This document shows positions 1 through 8,030 of a stretch of 64,000 nt of DNA, one piece after another. Below the pieces are notes generated by a model, which did not search any database, was not told the origin of the DNA, and saw nothing but the letters and a program-made list of their open reading frames with translations. The translations under genes were made by a program, and so were the position numbers. The stretch spans positions 769,262-833,261 of the forward strand of contig NZ_OCTP01000011.1 of assembly GCF_900232825.1 (NCBI RefSeq), read 5' to 3'. How positions within the stretch are numbered: position 1 is the first letter of the stretch; every line of letters starts with the position of its first letter. Origin of the DNA: Anaerococcus sp. Marseille-P3625 (lineage in GTDB: Bacteria; Bacillota; Clostridia; Tissierellales; Peptoniphilaceae).

Positions 1-417
1 AAGACCGTAACCTTCTTTTACAAATTCTTCTTCTTTAGCTTTTGAGTGTACAAGGATTACATCAGCGTTTCCTGCTTTAGCATCTTCTAAAGCAGCGCCA
101 GTTCCCTTTGATACGATTTCCATATCAAGACCTGTATCTTCTTTAAGAGCATCTCTTAGATATTCCATAAGACCTGAGTCGTTTACAGATGTTGTTGTTG
201 TAAGTTTTACAACATTTTCTTCTTTAGAAGTATCATCTTTAGCATCTTCGTCTTTTTTGTCTTCTTCTTTGTTAGCATCCTCTTTGTTTTCTTGGCTTTG
301 AGATTCTGTTACTTCTGTTTTTGTTTCTTCTTTTGTTTCTTCTTTTTCTTGATTGCCACAACCTGTTGCTATTAGTAAGGTTGCAACTGCAATTAGGTGA
401 AATTTATTTAGTTTCAT
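1..417 (-). CDS. TupA/ModA-like tungstate or molybdate ABC transporter binding lipoprotein (C-terminus cut by window edge)
   Basis: The reading frame starts at 417 and runs off the left edge, leaving 139 residues. It opens with a lipoprotein signal peptide ending in a lipobox (LIATGC, Cys20), followed by an acidic Glu/Lys/Thr-rich linker to about residue 68. The binding domain then begins with a TTTTSVNDSGL stretch and continues with GTGAALEDAKAGNADV and HSKAKEEEFVKEGYG. This is the pattern of TupA-type tungstate-binding proteins (TTTSTxDSGL, then GTGxAL and ADVxLVH). It is the last visible gene of the formate dehydrogenase/molybdopterin operon, 11 bp after the MoeA-PBP gene, so it probably supplies the metal oxyanion. 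Tungstate is favoured over molybdate by motif only; the permease and ATPase genes would lie outside the window. Confidence 0.8.
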   Translation of the reverse strand, partial: MKLNKFHLIAVATLLIATGCGNQEKEETKEETKTEVTESQSQENKEDANKEEDKKDEDAKDDTSKEENVVKLTTTTSVNDSGLMEYLRDALKEDTGLDMEIVSKGTGAALEDAKAGNADVILVHSKAKEEEFVKEGYGL

Positions 418-428
418 ATTCTTTCCTC

Positions 429-2324
429 CTATAAAATATTTCCACTTTCATTTGTATTATACCCACCAAGCTCAGACATTCTAATTTTAAAGGCTTCTGA
501 TCTTAAAATTTCTAGCAAATCTTTGATTGACTGAAGCTTCAAATTCTCTTTTTTGATGATAAATTGATATTCTTCATCTTTTAGGTAGATAAAGTCGATA
601 TCCATTTTGATGGCTGCTGATTCTACTCCAATAGAAAAATCGCAATCGCCATTTTTTACAGCAAGAGCTGCGGATAGGTGAGTTGTAACTTCATTATCAT
701 AGCCTTTTATGGTATAAGGGTCAATATTTTCTTTTTTCAAAAGATAATCAAAAAGCAATCTTGTTCCTGCTCCTCTTTGCCTATTGACCATTTTTTTATC
801 TAGCAAATCATCTATGGTTTTTATTCCAAGAGGATTTCCTTTTGGAACATAAATTCCCTGCCTACGACCTACTACATTTATCTTTGAAATATTTTCTGGA
901 TCGAAAAATAATTTTATGGCATCATTATTATATGTTCCATCTTCATCAAGCAAATGTGATGGAGCTATTAGGCAATTGCCCTCGCTTAGAGCCTTTAGTC
1001 CAGAAAGAGAACCTACATGAGAAGATGAAATCTTCGTTTGCTTTTTGTCTTTGGCAAACATATCATTTAGCAAGTCTACAACAATATCGTGAGAGCCTAT
1101 ACAAACAATTCTGTTGTTAAGAATTTCTTTGGCGATCGGCTTATGCAAAATTACATCTATGATATCACCCCTGTTGTAGCCTTCGATATTTCTATCGATT
1201 ATTATATAGCCATCAGATTGGGCAAGGGAAAATAAAGATCCCGCCTTTCTATCTAGGGGAGTTACAATTGTTTTGCCATCTACAAGGCCAAGTTTAGATC
1301 TTATATATTCTCTATTTTTTAGCGAAGAAATCACAGGTTTGGTAAGTTTTGCCTTTATTATTTCTTTGTCATCTTCAATTTGATTTAATTTTTTTAGGAT
1401 AGTAGGGATTACGATTCTTTCAAAAACTATGTGAGTTGAAACTGGATAGCCTGGAAGTCCTACAAAAGGGATGTCAAAAATTTTTCCCAAAATTGCAGGC
1501 TTACCTGGTTTTATGGAAATACCATGGACAAAAACTTCTCCTAGTTTTCCAACAATTTCGCTGGTAAAATCTTTGCTTCCTGCAGAAGTTCCTGCAATTA
1601 GACAGACAAAATCACATTCTTTGCTTGCCTTTACCAAGGCTTTTTCTATGGAATCTTTTTCATCTTTTACAATTGGATAGATAATTGTTTCGATGCCATT
1701 TTCAAAGGCCATACTTTTTAGCATGGCGGAGTTTGATTCTATAATTTTGCCAACGCTAAGCTCTTCGTCTTTATCGATTATCTCATTGCCTGAAGGGATA
1801 AGTCCAAGGATTGGCTTTTTTAAAACTTCAACTTCGTTGATGCCAGTTGCTATTAAAACAGAAAGGTCGACTGCTCTAAATTTGTGGTAGGATTCAAATA
1901 TCAAATCTTTTTCTATTACATCTTCACCTTGGATTCTAATATTTTCCCAAGCATTTACTGGCTTTAAAATCGTAATACCATCTTCTTCGATTTTTACATC
2001 TTCTATCATTATTACCGCATCGTAAGGCTTAACTAGGGGAGAGCCGGTGTTGCAATAAATGAAATCTTCGTTTTTTAAAAAAAGCGGTTTATTTTCTCTG
2101 GCAAGTTTGGTCATCTCGCTTACAACCATTACTCCGTCCATGGCTGATGAATGATAGGAAGGAGAAGAATATTTGGCAAAAATTGCTTTTGCAGAAATTC
2201 TTCCCATGGCATCTTTGGAATTTATGATTTCAGTTTTCTTATCATCAAAAAATCCACCTAAATTACTTTGAAAAATCTCTATGGAATCTTCTAATTCTTT
2301 GGTATCTAAATATATATTTCTCAT
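429..2324 (-). CDS. MoeA-type molybdopterin molybdenumtransferase fused to a PBP/LysR-substrate-like domain
   Basis: About 631 residues. Residues 1 to about 400 are a MoeA domain (metal insertion into adenylylated molybdopterin): SAMDG near the N-terminus, PSGNEI, a GTSAGSKDF pterin-binding loop, ISIKPGKP and GLPGYP. From about residue 405 a periplasmic-binding-like fold follows (CIGSHDIVVDLL, then NRQRGAGTRLLFDYLL and GDCDFSIGVESAA). Such MoeA-PBP fusions are known in clostridia and archaea, and the extra domain is thought to sense or bind oxyanion or cofactor. I place the start at the ATG at 2324, because it forms an ATGA overlap with the upstream moeA stop. A TTG 18 bp further upstream (2342) is also in frame. 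It is the second moeA of the operon and lies directly before the tungstate/molybdate binding protein. Confidence 0.88.
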   Translation of the reverse strand: MRNIYLDTKELEDSIEIFQSNLGGFFDDKKTEIINSKDAMGRISAKAIFAKYSSPSYHSSAMDGVMVVSEMTKLARENKPLFLKNEDFIYCNTGSPLVKPYDAVIMIEDVKIEEDGITILKPVNAWENIRIQGEDVIEKDLIFESYHKFRAVDLSVLIATGINEVEVLKKPILGLIPSGNEIIDKDEELSVGKIIESNSAMLKSMAFENGIETIIYPIVKDEKDSIEKALVKASKECDFVCLIAGTSAGSKDFTSEIVGKLGEVFVHGISIKPGKPAILGKIFDIPFVGLPGYPVSTHIVFERIVIPTILKKLNQIEDDKEIIKAKLTKPVISSLKNREYIRSKLGLVDGKTIVTPLDRKAGSLFSLAQSDGYIIIDRNIEGYNRGDIIDVILHKPIAKEILNNRIVCIGSHDIVVDLLNDMFAKDKKQTKISSSHVGSLSGLKALSEGNCLIAPSHLLDEDGTYNNDAIKLFFDPENISKINVVGRRQGIYVPKGNPLGIKTIDDLLDKKMVNRQRGAGTRLLFDYLLKKENIDPYTIKGYDNEVTTHLSAALAVKNGDCDFSIGVESAAIKMDIDFIYLKDEEYQFIIKKENLKLQSIKDLLEILRSEAFKIRMSELGGYNTNESGNIL

Positions 2325-3538
2325 CTGATTAGGCTTACCCAAACATCTTCTCCATCTCTTAGACCTTCAGTATATTCATCTATTATAATATAGCCCTTGG
2401 CTTTTTTTAGTAGGGAAATATTGTTTGAAAATCCAAAGATGGGACTTGCAATAAGCTCATCCTCCTTTTTCTTTAAATCTACTAGACAAATTTGCGTTTT
2501 TGCAGAATTGTTGGCTATGTTTCTATCGATTTTGCATTTGATTTTAAGATCTTCTTCTATATTAAAATACTTGTTATAAGCTTTTTGGAAAATGCTCCTA
2601 AAAATTGCATAAGCACTTATAGGATTTCCCGGCAGTCCCAAAATCATAGTCTTGTTATTTTGGCTAAGGCTTGTAGGCTTGCCTGGTTTTATGGAAATGC
2701 CATGATAGATTATCCCTGGCTTTAATTTTTTGCCGACAGTTGGGACAAAATCTTTTTTGCCCTTGGATGATGAACCAGAAATAAAAATTAAATCTAAATC
2801 TTCTTTTAGTTCTTTTTCTATTAAATTTTCATCATCTGCCAAATGCTTTACAGAAACAACTTCAATTCCCATGCTAGTTAAAAGTCCAAAAAGCATATAA
2901 GAATTTATATCTCTTGCTTTGGCTGGCCTTAATTTGCCATTAACTGGAATTATTTCATCGCCAGTAGATAGGATCTTGCACCTTAATTTCTTATAAACAG
3001 AAATTTTGTCATAGCCAAGACTTGCCGCCATGGCCATGGTTTCTGGATTAATAATTTTGCCAGCTTTTTCGTAAATATCGCCAACTTTTGAATCATCACC
3101 AATGTCAATTACATGATCCATAAAAACAACCGGTCTACTTATAGAAATTAATTTTTCAGATAAGCTTTCTGTAAATTCTATTGGAATAACCGCATCCGCA
3201 CCCTCTGGAAGCATTCCTCCAGTGTAAATTTTGGAAGCTTCTCCTCTTTGCAAAATTTTTTGAGGAACTTCTCCCATAGGTATTTCTTCAATGACCTTTA
3301 GCATTGAGGGGATTGTTTCTGTCGCTCCAAGAGAATCCTTGTAATTTAGGGCATAGCCATCCATGGTGCCTTTTCTAAAATGTGGCAAATCATCTTTGCT
3401 TATCAAATCTTCTGCCAAAATATAGCCTAAGGCAGAAGTCGTTTCTAAGCTAATTTTTTCCTTGTAGGAAATTTTTTCCATAAGGTCCACTTGCAAATTT
3501 ATAGCTTGATCAATTTTTACTACTTCTAATAAATCCAT
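2321..3538 (-). CDS. moeA: Molybdopterin molybdenumtransferase MoeA
   Basis: 405 residues, the usual size for MoeA, which inserts molybdate or tungstate into adenylylated molybdopterin in the cytoplasm. Visible family motifs are RKGTMDGYA, GGMLPEGADAVI, STGDEIIP, FISGSSSKGKKDF (the pterin/metal loop), GISIKPGKP and GLPGNPISA. The ATG at 3538 is chosen because GAGGTGG lies just upstream; an in-frame GTG at 3544 has no better site. It starts 8 bp after fdhD and its stop overlaps the start of the MoeA-PBP gene (ATGA), so the two are translationally coupled. Its MPT-binding motifs are closer to the classical MoeA pattern than those of the fused paralogue (STGDE against PSGNE). Confidence 0.93.
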   Translation of the reverse strand: MDLLEVVKIDQAINLQVDLMEKISYKEKISLETTSALGYILAEDLISKDDLPHFRKGTMDGYALNYKDSLGATETIPSMLKVIEEIPMGEVPQKILQRGEASKIYTGGMLPEGADAVIPIEFTESLSEKLISISRPVVFMDHVIDIGDDSKVGDIYEKAGKIINPETMAMAASLGYDKISVYKKLRCKILSTGDEIIPVNGKLRPAKARDINSYMLFGLLTSMGIEVVSVKHLADDENLIEKELKEDLDLIFISGSSSKGKKDFVPTVGKKLKPGIIYHGISIKPGKPTSLSQNNKTMILGLPGNPISAYAIFRSIFQKAYNKYFNIEEDLKIKCKIDRNIANNSAKTQICLVDLKKKEDELIASPIFGFSNNISLLKKAKGYIIIDEYTEGLRDGEDVWVSLIR

Positions 3539-3545
3539 AACCACC

Positions 3546-4244
3546 TCATTTTATAATAAGATTTTCGTTCTTGTTATAAAGATTAAATCTTTGTTCTCTG
3601 GCAAAAGCAATCAAATTTACATTTTTTTCTCTTGCCATATCTATGGAAACGCTGGTAGGTGAGGCTTGAGATACGATTAAATCAAAGTCGATTTTTAAAA
3701 TTTTATCAATAATCTGATCGCTTACCCTGCAAGAAGTAAAGATAAATTTATCTGAAATGTCAACTTCCTTTGCTAAAATATAGCCTATGAGCTTATCGAC
3801 GGCGTTATTTCTTGCCACATCTTCAAAGAATTCCATGATCCTATAATTTTCTATAATAGCACAAGCATGAGCACCACCAGTTTTTTTAAAAATCAAAGAA
3901 TAATTTTGAAATTCATTTGCCAAGGCAAAGATTTTTTCTCTTTCAAGGATAAATTTACCCTTATTTCTCTTTATCTTTGGAGATTTTTCCTCTTTTAATT
4001 TCACATAGGCCTTATTATCTCTTATTTGTAAATCTATTATGTCATCTTTGGAATTTATCAAGTCCAAGGCATAAAGATGGCCTATGACAAGATATTCTAA
4101 ATTTGACGGCGAGCACATAAGCCTTGCAAGGATTTTTTCTCCTTGGTAAATGTAAAAATAAGTTTCTACTATAACATCATCGTTAAAGCAAATTATCTTA
4201 TCTTCTTTGTATTTTTTTATTTGGTATTTTTTAGTTAAATCCAT
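3546..4244 (-). CDS. fdhD: Formate dehydrogenase accessory sulfurtransferase FdhD, lacking the usual CxxC motif
   Basis: 232 residues. FdhD passes sulfur from a cysteine desulfurase to the bis-MGD cofactor so that formate dehydrogenase is active. Recognisable family blocks are FKKTGGAHACA, EDVARNNAVDKLIGY, FTSCRVSDQII, SQASPTSVSIDMA and NLIAFAREQRFNLY. The CxxC (CGxCG) pair that normally lies just before the TGG block is absent: that stretch (about residues 85-105) is Lys-rich with no cysteine. Cysteines remain in HACA and TSCR. The gene overlaps the end of mobA by 14 bp and has only a weak ribosome site, so coupling with mobA is likely. Context beside fdhA and mobA supports the name. Confidence 0.88.
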   Translation of the reverse strand: MDLTKKYQIKKYKEDKIICFNDDVIVETYFYIYQGEKILARLMCSPSNLEYLVIGHLYALDLINSKDDIIDLQIRDNKAYVKLKEEKSPKIKRNKGKFILEREKIFALANEFQNYSLIFKKTGGAHACAIIENYRIMEFFEDVARNNAVDKLIGYILAKEVDISDKFIFTSCRVSDQIIDKILKIDFDLIVSQASPTSVSIDMAREKNVNLIAFAREQRFNLYNKNENLIIK

Positions 4245-4845
4245 TGTTTTTCTCTTTCAAAAATTTCTGCCAATCTTCGGGATAATTTAGATTTCTAAAG
4301 ATGTTTTGATAATTTTTAAAGGTCCTTATCTCTTCTTCTTTTATGATAGTAGGGGAGATTTCTTCTAAAAATCCATTAAGACTTCTTTTTTGTGCTTGTA
4401 GATATTTTTCTAAATTATTTGCCAAGTCTTTTTTGTAAAAGGCAAAAAATGGCTGGTAGCATTTTTCATTCTTATAAACCAGAGCTTTTTCGTAAGGCTT
4501 AGTCTTTAGAAAATCTAGGTAGACTTGGTTAAAATAAGGCATATCGCAAGCTATTAGAAAATTATCCTCATTAACAGAAGAAATGAGGCCAGTAAAAAGT
4601 CCTCCACATGGCCCCATATCTTTTATAATATCAGATACGATAAGTATTTTATTTTCGTAATTATCATACCTATTTTTGAAAAAATCTTTCTTGTTGCTTA
4701 CAATAATTATTTCTTCAAAATTTTTGGATAAATTTTCTATAAGAGTATCTATTAGATAAATCCCCTTATAATTAAGCATTTGTTTATCCTTGCCCATCCT
4801 AGTGGATTTGCCACCGGAAAGAACGATTGCTGATTTTTCTTTCAA
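4231..4845 (-). CDS. mobA: Molybdenum cofactor guanylyltransferase MobA
   Basis: 204 residues. MobA transfers GMP from GTP to Mo-molybdopterin to form MGD, the cofactor form used by bacterial formate dehydrogenases. The N-terminus has the nucleotidyltransferase signature IVLSGGKSTRMGKDKQ with its GTP-binding glycines and lysine; ACDMPYF carries the metal-binding aspartate. Length and layout match MobA. The start is a TTG at 4845, immediately after the upstream TGA stop (TGATTG), with a GGGGTGG-like ribosome site inside the end of the ferritin-like gene. No MobB is seen in this window. Confidence 0.9.
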   Translation of the reverse strand: MKEKSAIVLSGGKSTRMGKDKQMLNYKGIYLIDTLIENLSKNFEEIIIVSNKKDFFKNRYDNYENKILIVSDIIKDMGPCGGLFTGLISSVNEDNFLIACDMPYFNQVYLDFLKTKPYEKALVYKNEKCYQPFFAFYKKDLANNLEKYLQAQKRSLNGFLEEISPTIIKEEEIRTFKNYQNIFRNLNYPEDWQKFLKEKNNGFN

Positions 4846-5340
4846 TCAACCACCCCAACTCATGTTCATATACTTATTCATGAGCTTATCATATTCGTCT
4901 TTGAAAATTTTGGCATGGCCATCTTCCCAAGCCGCAAAGTTTGTTAGAATTTCTTTTAGTTCGCTATCTTCTACTTTGCCTGCCATCATCTTATAATATT
5001 CTCTAAAATCTTCTTCGATTAGGTAAGCCATACGAAGAACGTTCATATCTGGAATCATTGATTGTTCCAAAGTCTCATCTAAGTTTTCGCTTTCTTTTCT
5101 TTGGTTGAAAAACTCGTGAGCTTCTTCTTTTGGCAATTCTAGGTCAGAAACTTCCTCACCTTGGTATTTGGCAAGTAATTTTTTTAGATATTCGTAATGT
5201 CCCCATTCGATTTCAGATAATTTCTTAAAAACAGATTGGGTTTGTAGATTTTGGCTTTTTTCTGCATTGTCTTTGTAGAAATTGTGGCCATATAATTCCA
5301 TGCCCATGGCAAGATTTATTATCTTTATTGGATCATACAT
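4846..5340 (-). CDS. Ferritin-like/rubrerythrin-type diiron protein without rubredoxin domain
   Basis: 164 residues forming a four-helix ferritin-like domain. Metal ligands are visible as E15, E45xxH48, a Glu pair in the third helix (LIEEDFREYY) and ExxH in AWEDGHAKIF. It lacks the C-terminal CxxC..CxxC rubredoxin domain found in the rubrerythrin at 41.7 kb, and instead ends in MNMSWGG. The ATG at 5340 overlaps the end of the formate dehydrogenase gene by 8 bp and follows GAAAGGA, so it is translated with it. Relatives bind diiron centres and act on peroxide or store iron. A role in protecting or metallating the oxygen-sensitive dehydrogenase is inferred from position only. Confidence 0.75.
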   Translation of the reverse strand: MYDPIKIINLAMGMELYGHNFYKDNAEKSQNLQTQSVFKKLSEIEWGHYEYLKKLLAKYQGEEVSDLELPKEEAHEFFNQRKESENLDETLEQSMIPDMNVLRMAYLIEEDFREYYKMMAGKVEDSELKEILTNFAAWEDGHAKIFKDEYDKLMNKYMNMSWGG

Positions 5341-8029
5341 AAGAATTCCTTTCTAATTTTTCTATAGCAACAGATGAAACTTTTAATTCTGGAATTTTGG
5401 CAATTGGGTCCAAAACTGGGTTTGTAAGTGTATTTGCAGATCCGTCAACATAGTGGAAAGGCATAAATACAACGCCCGGTTCAATTTTGTCGGTAACCTT
5501 TGCCATTGTCGTAACGCTACCACGTCTTGATGAAACTTTTACTCTTTCACCATCGGCAATATTGTAGGCTTTGGCAGTAACAGGTGAAATTTCCATGTAG
5601 GATTTTCCAGCAATTTCTGTAAGTCCGTCGATTTTGCCAGTCATAGTTCTGGTGTGGTATTGGTATAACATTCTTCCCGTTGTTAGTATCAATGGATAAT
5701 CTTCATCAGGTGTTTCTTTACTTACTTCATATTCTATTGGCACAAATAGGCCCTTGCCTCTTGCCATAGTATTTTTGTGCAAGTATTTGGTTCCCTTGTG
5801 ATCTTTGCTTGTGCATGGCCATTGTAGAGATTCAGTTTTTAATCTCTCATAGGAAATTCCCCTATAAGATGGAGTGCAAGCTGCTAGTTCATCCATGACT
5901 TCGCTTGGAGAATTATAGTACTCTTCATAACCTAGTAGTGTTGAAACTTCCATTAAGATTTGCCAGTCTGGCTTTGCTTCGCCAATAGGATCTATGGCTT
6001 TATTGATTCTTTGGATTCTTCTTTCGGTGTTGGTGAAAGTTCCGTCTTTTTCGGCAAATGATGCTGCTGGTAAAACTACATCGGCAAATGATGCTGTTTC
6101 CGTTAGGAAAATATCTTGAACAACCAAGAAATCCAAACTATTAAGAGCTTTCTTGATGTGGTTTAAATCTGGATCAGATATCATAGGATTTTCGCCCATT
6201 ATATATAAGAAGCTTAGTTCTCCTTTTTCTGCTGAGTGCATCATTTCAGTTAGGGTTAGACCTTTTTTAGCTGGTAATTCAGTATGCCAGAAATTCTCCA
6301 TAGATTCTCTAACTGGATCCAAAAATACTTTTTGATATCCTGTGTAATCTGTAGGAAGAGCACCCATATCACAAGCACCTTGAACGTTATTTTGTCCTCT
6401 TAGAGGGTTAATACCTGTAGATTCACGACCTACATTTGCTAAAAGCATTTGTAGGTTTGAAGTTGATCTTACGCCGTTGGTACCTGTAGCATGTTGGGTA
6501 ATTCCCATTGAATAATACAAAGCACCTTTGTCAGCTTTGGCATACATTCTTGCAGCCTTGATCAAATCATCTTTGTCGATTCCACAAATTTCTGCAACAA
6601 CTTCTGGAGTATATTTTTCTACAACTTTCTTAAATTCTTCAAAACCTTCAGTTCTTTCGTTTATATATTCCTCATTTTCAAGATGTTCACTTAAAATTAC
6701 ATTCATCAAACCATTTAAAGCTGCAATATTTGTTCCTGGTTTAATTTGCAAGTAAATATCTGCATATTTGGCAAGTTCGATCTCTCTAGGATCTATAACT
6801 ATAAGTTTTGCTCCATCTTGTACTCTTTTTTTGATTTTTGTACCTATAACTGGGTGATTTTCAGTTGTATTTGTACCGATTATCAAAAATGCATCTGTGC
6901 CATCAATTTCTTCTATGGAATTTGTCATAGCGCCAGAGCCAAGAGTATTGGCAAGACCTGCTACGGTTGAGGCGTGGCAAAGACGAGCGCAGTGGTCAAC
7001 GTTATTTGTCTTAAAAACTGTTCTTATAAATTTTTGGAACAAATAGTTTTCTTCATTAGTGCATCTTGCAGAAGAAAAACCACCGAATCCATCTGGACCT
7101 TTTTTGGCCATAATTTCTTCGTATTTTTCTTTGATTAGCCTATAAGCTTCTTGCCAAGATGCTTCTACAAATTTGCCATCTTTTTTGATAAGTGGTTTTG
7201 TAAGTCTATCCGGATGATTTACGAATTTGTGGGCAAATTTACCCTTTACGCAAAGCAAACCATCGTTTGGTATGGTGTTAATTGGCTCAACTTCAACTAT
7301 ACGATTACCCTTAATTAGTAAATTTATTTGGCAACCTACTCCACAGTAAGAGCAAGTTGTTTGAACTTTTCTAACTTCCCAATATCTAAATTTATCTTCT
7401 GGATATTTTTTCTTAGGATTTAAAGCTCCAACCGGGCAAGCTGAAACACAGTTGCCGCAAGAAACACAATCGCTATTGCCAAAGCCCTTTTCCATAGGAG
7501 CTCCAATATAAGAATCAAAACCTCTATCTATAAAACTTATGGCATGACTATTTTGCAAATTATGGCATACGCTTACGCAAATTCCGCATTTTATGCACTT
7601 ATAAGGGTCATAGGTAAAGAACTTGTTGGTACTATCGACCTTTAATTCACTAGGCTCATTTTTGTAAGAGCCAGTCTTAACTCCATATTCATAGCAATAA
7701 TTTTGCAATTTGCATTTACCAGATTTATCGCAATTTAGACAATCATTTGGGTGGTTGGAGAATAATAAATCTAATATTTCTCTTCTCATCCTCATGATTT
7801 TTTCGCTGTGGGTGTGGATTTTCATTCCATCTTTTAATTTTTCTGAGCAAGCTGTAACTGGGGTTTTGTAACCTTCAACTTCTACTATGCATAACCTACA
7901 AGCGCCATTTGGCAATAATCTTTTGTCATAACAAAGGGTAGGAATTTCTACGCCAATTTCGTTACAAAAGCTAAGGATCGTTTTAGGAGCATCAACATCA
8001 TATTTGACATTGTTAATGTAAACTTCCAT
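5333..8029 (-). CDS. fdhA: Formate dehydrogenase catalytic subunit, cysteine type, with NuoG-like Fe-S N-terminus
   Basis: 898 residues from the ATG at 8029, chosen because AAGGAG lies 8 bases upstream; the longer in-frame start at 8050 would overlap the previous gene. Domains in order: a [2Fe-2S] plant-type ferredoxin (CRLCIVEVEG), a His-Cys3 cluster (HPNDCLNCDKSGKC), two [4Fe-4S] motifs (CIKCGICVSVC, CVSCGNCVSACP), the Mo/W-domain [4Fe-4S] motif (CSYCGVGC), the bis-MGD domain, and a C-terminal dinucleotide-binding domain (GRMLYQYHTRTMTG). The catalytic position, normally Sec in VUHG-type enzymes, is Cys351 in HCARLCHAS. It oxidises formate to CO2 or the reverse, passing electrons through its own clusters to the NuoE/F-like partners encoded upstream. 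Mo or W cannot be told from sequence. Confidence 0.93.
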   Translation of the reverse strand: MEVYINNVKYDVDAPKTILSFCNEIGVEIPTLCYDKRLLPNGACRLCIVEVEGYKTPVTACSEKLKDGMKIHTHSEKIMRMRREILDLLFSNHPNDCLNCDKSGKCKLQNYCYEYGVKTGSYKNEPSELKVDSTNKFFTYDPYKCIKCGICVSVCHNLQNSHAISFIDRGFDSYIGAPMEKGFGNSDCVSCGNCVSACPVGALNPKKKYPEDKFRYWEVRKVQTTCSYCGVGCQINLLIKGNRIVEVEPINTIPNDGLLCVKGKFAHKFVNHPDRLTKPLIKKDGKFVEASWQEAYRLIKEKYEEIMAKKGPDGFGGFSSARCTNEENYLFQKFIRTVFKTNNVDHCARLCHASTVAGLANTLGSGAMTNSIEEIDGTDAFLIIGTNTTENHPVIGTKIKKRVQDGAKLIVIDPREIELAKYADIYLQIKPGTNIAALNGLMNVILSEHLENEEYINERTEGFEEFKKVVEKYTPEVVAEICGIDKDDLIKAARMYAKADKGALYYSMGITQHATGTNGVRSTSNLQMLLANVGRESTGINPLRGQNNVQGACDMGALPTDYTGYQKVFLDPVRESMENFWHTELPAKKGLTLTEMMHSAEKGELSFLYIMGENPMISDPDLNHIKKALNSLDFLVVQDIFLTETASFADVVLPAASFAEKDGTFTNTERRIQRINKAIDPIGEAKPDWQILMEVSTLLGYEEYYNSPSEVMDELAACTPSYRGISYERLKTESLQWPCTSKDHKGTKYLHKNTMARGKGLFVPIEYEVSKETPDEDYPLILTTGRMLYQYHTRTMTGKIDGLTEIAGKSYMEISPVTAKAYNIADGERVKVSSRRGSVTTMAKVTDKIEPGVVFMPFHYVDGSANTLTNPVLDPIAKIPELKVSSVAIEKLERNSYV

Positions 8030-8030
8030 A

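Noticed and set aside
6977-6979. Selenocysteine in formate dehydrogenase
   Set aside because: The codon is TGC, so Cys; no in-frame TGA is read through in this gene.
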